Assembly: GCA_905116865.2 (NCBI GenBank)
Contig: CAJHNH020000502.1
Span: 312,635 to 376,634 of the forward strand
DNA: 64,000 nucleotides
Source: Candidula unifasciata
Lineage: Eukaryota; Mollusca; Gastropoda; Stylommatophora; Geomitridae
Direction of reading: 5' to 3'
Part shown: positions 56,140-64,000 of the stretch, one piece after another
How the letters are laid out: each line of letters starts with the position of its first letter
Numbering within the stretch: the first letter of the stretch is position 1
Notes under the pieces: model-generated
Databases searched by the model: none
What the model was told of the DNA's origin: nothing
Seen by the model: only the letters and a program-made list of their open reading frames with translations
Program-made: the position numbers and the translations under genes

Positions 56140-57104
56140 TTAAATTATGCAGGAGTTTATATGTGAACAGTCAATGTGCAGTAAGAACAAATACAGGAAT
56201 GTCAGAAAAGTTCTACATTAGATCTGGAGTGAGACAGGAGTGTGTTCTAACACCCCTACTGTTCATCACACACCTCAGCCAAATTTGCAAATCAGCTCAC
56301 ATCAGCGAGGGGGACAACATCGGAGAATAACTAAATGAATTGCTTTTCGCCGATGACCAGGCAATCATATCACCAACAGCAGTACAGCTACAAGAACATA
56401 TTAATAACTCCACTCAGAATGCAACAAATATGATATGAAGATCAACATAGACAAAACATAAGTGATTACATTCTCCAGAAAAGGAGGAACCACCAATATC
56501 AAAATTGATGAACACCAATTATATAGGTGAAGAATTTTACATATCTGAGGAGCATTTTTTTCGGAAGACAGAAGAATGAAAAAAGAAATCCAACAAAGAT
56601 GCAATAAAGCCAGTCAAGTTTTAGGCCAAATGACACCAATTTTGAAATGCAAACATGTCAGTATGAACACTAAAAAACACTGTTTGACACAATATTCTTA
56701 CCTATGCTCTGCTATCAGTGTCAAACATGAACACTGTCTTCAGAAGACAAAAGGGAGATAGTCACGACAAAAATGAAATGTTTACGTATTGTGCTAGGTG
56801 TAACGAGGAAATATCGACTTAGGAAGGATGATATCAGGAGGAGAATCGGCACAGAACCAATACCGAACTTTTTATAGATAGACAACAAATCAAATGGTTT
56901 AGCCATGTAACAAGATGTGCATCAGACAGGTCATCACAGAGAGCAATGTTATACTGATAAACGGTAACAGACCAATAGGTCGACCACACAGAAGATAGAC
57001 TGCAGAAATATCAGACACTGAAAAGTGCTATATAGGAAGCAAACAGAAGGGCTTGTTCCAGAGATCTCTTCCAACCCTGATGCCGCGAGGCATTTCGGGA
57101 GTAG
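56140..57104 (+). mobile_element. RTE-2 LINE fragment inserted in the Penelope-like element
   Basis: The + strand shows KFYIRSGVRQECVLTPLLFI, NELLFADDQAIISPTAVQLQ (intact ADD), and a frame-broken thumb with a CNKASQVLGQMTPILKCKHV segment. It ends in GGGAGTAGAAAAAAGAAGAAG, the family's purine tail. The flanks on each side are parts of one Penelope-like reading in minus orientation. Confidence 0.7.
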
Positions 57105-57430
57105 AAAAAAGAAGAAGAAAATTCTGCGTCTGGGGTTTGTAAAATGATATGTCACTAAGTTGTTTTTTCCCTTCCTGCGCATATAAATCTTTTCTCCAGA
57201 CCACTACTGCCCCTCCCTTATCAGCAGGTTTAATGACAATATCATCACAATGTTTCAGTTGCGTGAGTGCCTGATACTGTTGAGGCGAGGTTGGAGTGCC
57301 TGAGAGGTTTAATTTAAGTTTAAAAATCTCAGAAAGAGTTTTCTCAGTGTATAGCTCCAAGTTTTAGATGCCTCAGGGCTAGAAGTCCAGGAAGACCTAG
57401 GTTTTGGAAACAGACAGTAAAGTCAGTGGC
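57105..57430 (-). mobile_element. Penelope-like element, N-terminal RT part
   Basis: The minus ORF 57028-57360 starts MELYTEKTLSEIFKL and contains ALTQLKHCDDIVIKPADKGG, AVVVWRKDLYAQEGKKQLSD and ISFYK. The 'IKPADKGGAVVV' box is the most characteristic motif of Penelope-like reverse transcriptases. After FYKPQTQNF the ORF runs into inserted RTE-2 tail sequence. Confidence 0.85.
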
Positions 57431-57689
57431 CACAGGCGCGTTGGCTTTCTCAGGTCGAGTGCTGTGATCATATTGCTGCCTGAAAAAGTTGTGAGTGTCG
57501 AATGAACTTACAATCGTTATTTTTAAAAAGTCACAAATTGGGAATGCAGGCTCTTCTTATATTCGGCTCTTTCAAACACCCATCTTTCACACAGCAGTTG
57601 TTGTTTATCAATAAAGCATGTTATGTTTATATATACAGTAATAATATGCCTGTAATGAATACCAATCACAAATACTTGCAGCCTCAGGC

Positions 57690-58165
57690 ACACATACAGA
57701 AACACAGACACACTCGGGCAGGGACACACACAGAGGCAATAATAAATGGACACACACACACACACAAAGCCACACACAGACACACATACAGGGAGACACA
57801 CACAAAGATACACATGCAAACACATACACACACTGACACGCACAGGTGCACAGAAACACACGTATAGACACACACACACAGTAACATACACAACACTTAC
57901 ACACACACACACACATACATACGCACACACACACACACAACTGTCACACATGTAGACACAGACACACAAACACACACAGAGACACACGCAAACATCAAAT
58001 AGACGTACACACATATGGACACATACGCACAAGCACAGGTAGACAGACATACTCGTACATGCACACAGACACCATACAGACTCAAACACACACACATACC
58101 CACACGCACCCAGACATACACACAAACAATTAGGCATACATACACTCACAAACACATATACAAAC
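57690..58165. repeat. CA-rich interrupted microsatellite
   Basis: About 475 bases of (ACACAGAC)-like degenerate CA repeats. It produces long Cys/Val ORFs on the minus strand (57523-58206) and Thr/His ORFs on the + strand, which are not genes. Confidence 0.95.
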
Positions 58166-58261
58166 ATATCATACACACTTTTTAAAATGATAAATTGATA
58201 ATGCAATATGGATTATTAACTACACTTAAGTGTGGCATATAATCACTGGTGTTCATGAAAT

Positions 58262-59243
58262 GAAAATGTTTGATTTGATTTGATTTGATTCAAGAACCCA
58301 CATCACAGCACTCGGGGCATTCCTATAAGCGCTCCGTCCCCATCTTCAGCAGCCAGCGAAGAGTTCCGATACTAATGGTGCCAGTAGCTTTCTGATTAAA
58401 CGTCCGTCTTGCCTTTCCTCTGAGCCTCGAGCTTCTGCCAGAACCTCTCGTCACCCCCAACTGCATCAATCTCACCAGACTGTGGTGATCCATCTGCTCC
58501 TCCGAATTGTACACGCTCTCCCACAAGGCGCTAACCACGTCTGCCCTATCATGTATCAGTATTCCACCAAGTTGTGCAGAGCCAGCCAGTCTGTGTGCTG
58601 GTCATTTTCATTTTCGTTACCCGGTGAAAAAATCCAGACAATACTCCTCACTCGTGTCCTCCGCAGCGAAGCATGCTACTCTGCATGAAGCATACCTGTT
58701 CTGATCTTCCTCAGCATGCTTTCTGAATCAGTTACAATCACGATGTGTGTGTGTGTCGTGTTCTCTAGCCAGCGAAAAGCTGCAGTGACCGCCTCCACCT
58801 CCATTCTTAAGCTAGATGTTGTGGTATCATATGCTAGGCTCTCCTGCACCAAACTTCGACCATTAACTTTTGCTAAGAAGCCCCAAACACATATTTTGCC
58901 TCTTGACACTGAACCGTCTGTGTAAATGATCAAATCCTCCGAGCGAGCATTATCTTGAATTAATTGCTGAATTTCCACCTCTGTGGCACCTGCTGACCAG
59001 TCTCTGCATTCCCGGCTCAGCGTGATTATGATTCTACACAAGTCTGACTGCTCAGGTGGCACTTTGACCCACTCCTCTCCTTGCCTAATGTTCTCAAGGA
59101 TGCAAACCTGTTTGATTGTGTCTTCTGCCTAAGCCATCCATGACCTCCCTCTTATCAGCCGCTGACCCTTAACTGCACCCAGAGCTTCATGCAGGGGGTG
59201 GTCTGTGTCTGCAGCTACCCTGAGATATGACTTCGCCTGCAAA
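58262..59243 (-). mobile_element. I-type LINE, 3' part with RNase H
   Basis: Starts with the (GATTT)n complement of its 3' tail (58268-58290). The minus ORF 58676-59062 (128 residues) reads EDLIIYTDGSVSRGKICVWG, SLRMEVEAVTAAFRWLEN and IVIVTDSESMLRKIRTGML, an intact first part of RNase H with the catalytic Asp, Glu and Asp. ORF 58323-58538 gives the end (SSRLRGKARRTFNQKATGTI). Very close to the nested copy at 42306-45467, but without that copy's RNase H deletion. It ends abruptly at a junction with another LINE. Confidence 0.87.
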
Positions 59244-62060
59244 TGTTTTCGATTAAATGAGTAGGGACTCTCTGAAGTTTTCATATTGAGTGGAAGATGG
59301 TTCCACAAATGAGCAGCAGAATATGGCAAACGTGTTTCAAATAAATCAATTCTAGGTTTAGGCTAATGTAATAAATTTAGTCACTTGCTATTTGTAGGAT
59401 TGGATTGAATTAATCGGAAGGTGTAATTTTGAGATAGGATTTTGTGAATAAATCTGGCTTTATTGACAATTAAACATTTACTAAATGGCAGAAGACTTAG
59501 ATGTCAGAATAAATTTTTCTCAAAGTAGTTTCTATCGGGGACTAAGTGTAAGGCCCAGTGTTGTAGAGAATGTTGTTTGACATTAGATTTGGAGCACCCA
59601 TCCCAAATTGTGGAACAGTAGTCAGTATGTGTATAGATGTAGGATACGTAAAATATTTTGTGTGTATTTTCGTCCAGAAAGTGTTGAATTTTGTCAAGTT
59701 GATATTTTTTTGGACTACTTTTTTTTTTGGACTACGTGTGAACTCCAAGTTAAATGGCTGTCCGTTAAAACACCTAATGTTTTGTGTTCAGCTACGTTAA
59801 CAATAGGTAGCTTGTCAATGAAGAGCTCGAGCGTTGGATTGTTTGAAGCTAATGTTTGTAGCTTTTGCCTAGTTGTTATTACCATGAATTTAGTTTTATT
59901 TATGTTAATTTGCATGTGATTATCATTGCTCCATTTTATAAGTTTATCTATTTCTTTCTGTAAAGAACGTTCTAACTTATTACAGTATGACTAGTAAATT
60001 TTGACGTCAGCAAACAGATCACATGTTATACTGAGATGTAATGGAAAGTCATTAATATAAGTGGCAAAAAGTAATAGACAAAATATTAAGCCCTGAGGAA
60101 CGCCTATATTCAACTGTGTGAGTTTTGAATAACGGTTAATGAGGGGAAACTACCTGCTGCGTAGCAGACAATAATGACTTTGTTACTGTCACTAAATTAT
60201 CGCTAGTTTTTAAGAGTTTTAGTTTACTAATTAAAATATTGTTATCTACCATGTCAAAGGCTTTCCTGTAGTCAACAAATACTTCACTGCAAATGTTGCC
60301 ATTGTTGATGGTAAGGTGCCAGTTGTCTGTAATTTTTGTCAACGCAGTATGATAAGAGTGTTTATGTCTGAACCCTGACTTGACTATCAGTTATTAGATT
60401 TTTGTTATTTAAATGCTGAAATATTGTTTTATCTGTGTGTTTCTCTAATAGTTTAGATAGTAAGGATAAAAGAGAAATTGGTCTATAGTTGCCCAGAGAA
60501 CTGTCGTCAGCTGAACCAGGTTTTAGCAGAGGATAAACTTTAGCAATTTTAAATACTGATAGAAAGTAGTTCTTGGCCAGCACTGATTATATATGAACGT
60601 TAAATAATCACACTGATAGAAAGTAGTTCTTAACAGGCACTGATTATTTATGAACGCCAAGGAATCACGCTGATGGAAAGTAGTTCTTGGCAAGCACTGA
60701 TTGTATATGAACGTTAAGGAATCACAAACGACTGGTGCAGCATGTCAAAGAATTTGAATACTGATTCCGTCCAAGCCAGAGGAGTTTGTTTGCTTCAAGT
60801 TGATGAGATAATTATACACTTCAGCAACAGACATAAGGGGGAAGACATAAGACAGAAGGAATAGTCATAGTGCATTTTTCCTTACAGAATGATGCAGTAA
60901 GCTTGTCACACTGTGAGTCTGATATTGTGAACTTTAAATTCTCTGTTTCTGATTTAAAGAAAGAACTGAAATCATCACACATTAGATAACTCGGTTTTGA
61001 TTGATTTGAAGATTGTTTATTGGTTAGGGTGTTAATAACCCTACATATGTCTGCACTATTTGTTTCATCTGTAATCAATTTTAAAAAAAAAAAATTTTTT
61101 TTTAAGGAATCAAATATTTTACCTTATTTCTCAGTTTACAGTAAAGATCATGATTTTTATTCTTGTGTGCCGTATATCGTTCTCTTATACTTTCCAGAAC
61201 CTCACTAGTAATCCACTGTGATTTAGTTTGATGTTTTACTTTAAGTTCTTTAATTGGTACATGCTTATCAAACACACTATATACTGTTTTCGTCCAGTAG
61301 GATATATCATTGTCCGGTTCAGGAAGCTGATAAATATGATTGTTTGTGTTTCGCAAATCTAGTAAAAAAATTAGTCAGGATTAAAAGTTTTGAAATTTCT
61401 AAATTTAATTGTGAGATGTTTAATTTTAGGTGTTTGAAACCCAATTTTTGCCCATACACAGCAAATAGGAAATGATCGCTAATTGCAATAGTGGGGACAG
61501 AACATTCAATAATATTTGCTGGATGAGAGACATAGATGTGATCAATTATTGTTGAGGATGTTTCTGTAACTCTCATGAGAGGGGAAATTAACTGTTTGAA
61601 GTTATCTGTTAGAACAATATCTTCCCATGTGTGGTTGGGTTTATTTTTGTCAATGCTGAAATCACTAAGGAGAATAGTTTCCTTCCCTACACTAAAGACT
61701 TTCCCCATCATAGAAGTAAAGTAGTCATACCAGTTGTTGTCATCACCAGGATTTTGATTGGTTATCTAACCAATGAAAAGTGATTGCTGGTTTAAAGGCT
61801 TGACTTCCAGCTAGACCCAATCAATAGCTTCAGACTCTAGATTAAATCTACAAAAAAATTTGAAATATTAACTGTTTTGCCTGTCTCGAATTTTATTTAG
61901 TGCATCTTTGCGAATTACTGTAAATCCACCAATGGTGATTTTGTTGTCACTAATTTTGTTGTTCAGGCGACTTTCTGTAATTCTAATTGATAGCTCGGGC
62001 AGTTTGCCAAGTAAATGAAAAATGTTTAGCTGACCTATTCAGAGGCCATATTTTTGAAGT
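59244..62060 (-). mobile_element. CR1/Jockey-superfamily LINE
   Basis: Minus-strand order: endonuclease (about 62060-61320), linker (61356-61102, 61078-60821), RT (60583-59715) and C-terminus (59330-59244). Endonuclease pieces are ESRLNNKISDNKITIGGFTV, ETILLSDFSIDKNK (DF box) and TIAISDHFLFAVYG (SDH box). RT pieces are KVYPLLKPGSADDSSLGNYR, PISLLSLLSKLLEK, VFVDYRKAFDMVDNNILISK (block A), and a final LGVLTDSHLTWSSHV box. The active-site FADD block around 60000 is frame-broken (it reads DLFADV). No RNase H. The PISLL...FxDxxKAFDxVxxxxL pattern fits CR1/L2/Rex-type Jockey-superfamily elements. Confidence 0.8.
60558..60728. repeat. 57-bp tandem triplication within a LINE
   Basis: Three units start at 60558, 60615 and 60672, each beginning GATRGAAAGTAGTTCTT and including GCACTGATTRTWTATGAACG. 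They differ by a few bases. They lie in the RT-upstream coding part of the CR1/Jockey-like element. Confidence 0.9.
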
Positions 62061-62064
62061 CATT

Positions 62065-62600
62065 GATTTCGACTATTTAACATTATGTTTTTGAAAAGGA
62101 AGTTATCATTTGGGTGGTTTTAAAACTATACTGACTGGTAAATATGATTATTTGGAAAAGATGTACTCACCTTGAAAAGCTTGGAATTTTCACCACCGCA
62201 ATGGGATCGTCGGAAGACCTGCAATTTTAGGCTTTTTCTGCTACTTTCATTTTAAATGTTTACGGTCATTTTAGGTATTAGGGCAGTTGATTATTGTCCA
62301 TTTTCAGCTTAAATGGCTTATTAAGGGCTAGGGAAGGGTGGGTTGTGTTGCAGCCCATGGAAACACGCAGACAGCAGCAGCATGGTATGGGCGAGAAGGA
62401 GCAGCCGCTGTCTTGTGTGCCTTTGTTTCTAGCAGCAGCGGGTCGGACAGTATTAATAGTATAAATAGCTACAGGGCCGTGGTTTCTAGAAACAAGGATT
62501 ACATTGGGAGATAGTTAGGCTAAGCAAAGTGAAGTCAGCTGGATTTCACAGTTCTATTTTTGGCACGGTTTATCTAAACAGTGTGTTTGGCGATTAACAT
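62065..62600. other. Unassigned stretch
   Basis: No gene. A segment near 62540-62575 (GCTGGATTTCACAGTTCTATTTTTGGCAC) recurs in diverged form at about 63735-63765, which suggests a large-scale repeat spanning the pyrimidine-rich region. Confidence 0.4.
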
Positions 62601-64000
62601 TGCAGTTCCCCCATAGCTTCCCTCTTCTGTTCTCTTACCCCCTCTCTCCCTATCACTCTTCTACCTCTTGCTCTCTCCTTCCCATCTTCTGCATTGTCTC
62701 TCTCTCTCTCCCCTCTGATCTTTGTCTTCTTCTCTTTCTCTCTATTTTTCCTTTTACTCTCTCATTTCCTGTCTCTTCCCCCCCCCCCCCTTTTTTTTTC
62801 AAATTTTATTTTTCTGTTTAAATGTTTATTAAATGTGCTGCTCCATAACTCTTCCTAGTAACTGTCCTGTATACAGGAAGTTGTATTATGGGGGAGTTTA
62901 TTATGAACCTGGTGGATGTTTTTATTTTGATGTCCGTTTTGTCTTTTGATATGTTATATTTTTAGCGGGCCTTAATGTATGTCCATCTCCCTACCTGCCC
63001 TCTCACATTTTTTCCTACCTGTCCTCGCTCTCTGCCTATCACTGCCTTCCTTTCTCTTTTTCTTTGTCTCCCCCCCTCCACCCCTCTCTCTCTCTCCATA
63101 CCTTCAGTTGGCTTAGAAGGTTATGAGTTGCCCAATGCAGAACATTTCATGTCCACCACTCCCCCTACCCCACACACTTAAATGTATGTGTAATTTTAAA
63201 AACACATTTTCCATCACCCCCCCCCCCCCTTTCCTTCCACAGGGATGTCACCTGGGGGGGGGGGGGCACATCCTCTTCCTGCTACATTCTTCCCTCTACA
63301 TCTCATCCTATTTCTTTCACAGTCCCCACTTTATTTTCTTAATCTTTATTCTCTCTCTCTCTCTCTCTTTCTCACCTGCTCTTTCTCCCCATTTCCATCT
63401 CAGCCTTCTACACTACCTTCCACCACCTCCTCTCCCCTCTCCTTTCTGTAATTGGATAATCAAAAATATAACGAAGTCCACTGGTGTCCTGCTCTATTTT
63501 CCACAAGTGGTGGGTTGGGATTCACACCCCCCCCTCCCCCCCACCCGACTGCTTTTTTCCTAAAAAAACTGACCTTGGCTCTCAGGTCCACAAGCTTTGA
63601 ATGTAAGAAATATGACTATTGCAGTTACAGGCAGAGCGGACAGTCAAGCATGGGGCCAAAGGGGTAGCACTGTTGTTTATGGACCACAGCCACATTCACA
63701 TTGGAAGAGGGTGGGAACCTGAAAAGTGGCCTCACTTGGATTTCCTAATTCTTTTTTTGGCACTCAGTGTTCTTACCGCCACCTCCCTTCCCCAACCATG
63801 TCTTTCTTCTCTTCTCTCACCCCTACTCTTTTCTTTATCTTCCACTCTTCTACCCCTCTTCTCCTTTATCTCTCCATCCTTCCTCTCTTCCTTTCCTTAC
63901 TCTGTTCCCTCCTGCCCCATCTGTTCTTTATCTCCCCTCCTCTCTAGATTTTCTTACCCTCTCCTCTCTCTCTTTCTTCTCTCCTCTCCCCCCCCCCCCC
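62600..64000. repeat. Pyrimidine-rich low-complexity region
   Basis: Long CT/CCT/TTCC-rich tracts with poly(C) runs (62780-62790, 63218-63228, 63989-64000) and a poly(G) run (63253-63265). Non-repetitive islands lie at 62820-62970 and 63570-63780. ORFs here (for example 63123-63563) are Ser/Leu/Pro-rich artefacts of the base composition. The tract runs off the window end. Confidence 0.85.

Noticed and set aside
57523..58206. 227-codon Cys/Val-rich ORF that looks like a secreted Cys-rich protein
   Set aside because: Antisense of a CA-rich microsatellite; the Cys/Val pattern is just the repeat translated.
60558..60728. CRISPR-like array (three regular repeats)
   Set aside because: Units are contiguous 57-bp tandem copies without spacers, inside a LINE in a eukaryotic genome.
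63123..63563. 146-codon Pro/Ser/Leu ORF and neighbours
   Set aside because: Low-complexity pyrimidine tract; no domain features.

Overview
The window is metazoan genomic DNA: long introns with GT/AG borders, a poly(A) signal, and dense decayed retroelements and DNA transposons. No bacterial operon, CRISPR array or rRNA is visible. The mix (RTE-type LINEs with a trinucleotide tail, I-type LINEs with RNase H, a Penelope-like element, hAT and mariner elements, several tRNA-derived SINE families) together with the host protein suggests a lophotrochozoan, most likely a mollusc and possibly a cephalopod. That placement is inference; nothing here fixes the species.

One host gene is recognisable, on the + strand: the 3' end of AP5Z1, the zeta subunit of the AP-5 adaptor complex. 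Three exons are supported (4997-5179, 14903-15054, 19512-19578), with matching splice phases, a stop codon and an AATAAA signal 54 bases later. The two introns (about 9.7 and 4.5 kb) are filled with transposon debris. The 5' part of the gene lies upstream of the window or in unrecognised exons.

Region by region. 1-4996: degenerate repeats, an antisense I-type LINE fragment, a 0.3 kb CT tract, and sequence with no recognised content. 5180-14902 (intron): a Ty3/Gypsy remnant, a full-length RTE LINE with a 12-bp target duplication, and SINE-like repeats. 15055-19511 (intron): an I-type LINE tail and a SINE. 19640-31000: fold-back MITE copies, RTE pieces, a SINE with an inverted duplication, an internally deleted mariner, and hAT fragments. 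31000-37470: a tRNA-like SINE, an I-type RNase H fragment and long unassigned stretches. 37473-39791: a complete hAT element with 15-bp inverted termini and a perfect 8-bp duplication. 39900-50400: a nested complex in which an I-type LINE interrupts an RTE reverse transcriptase, next to an orphan ORF, further RTE copies and tRNA-like tandem repeats. 50950-52616: two fold-back structures, one carrying TTAGGG-like repeats in both arms. 53680-62060: RTE, Penelope-like, I-type and CR1/Jockey-like elements abutting or interrupting each other. 62600-64000: pyrimidine-rich low-complexity DNA.

Apart from AP5Z1, almost every long ORF is retroelement coding sequence, broken by stops or frameshifts, or an artefact of simple repeats. 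I found no convincing new cellular system. The least explained items are the telomere-repeat fold-back element (51684-52616) and the orphan coding segment at 40541-41220.
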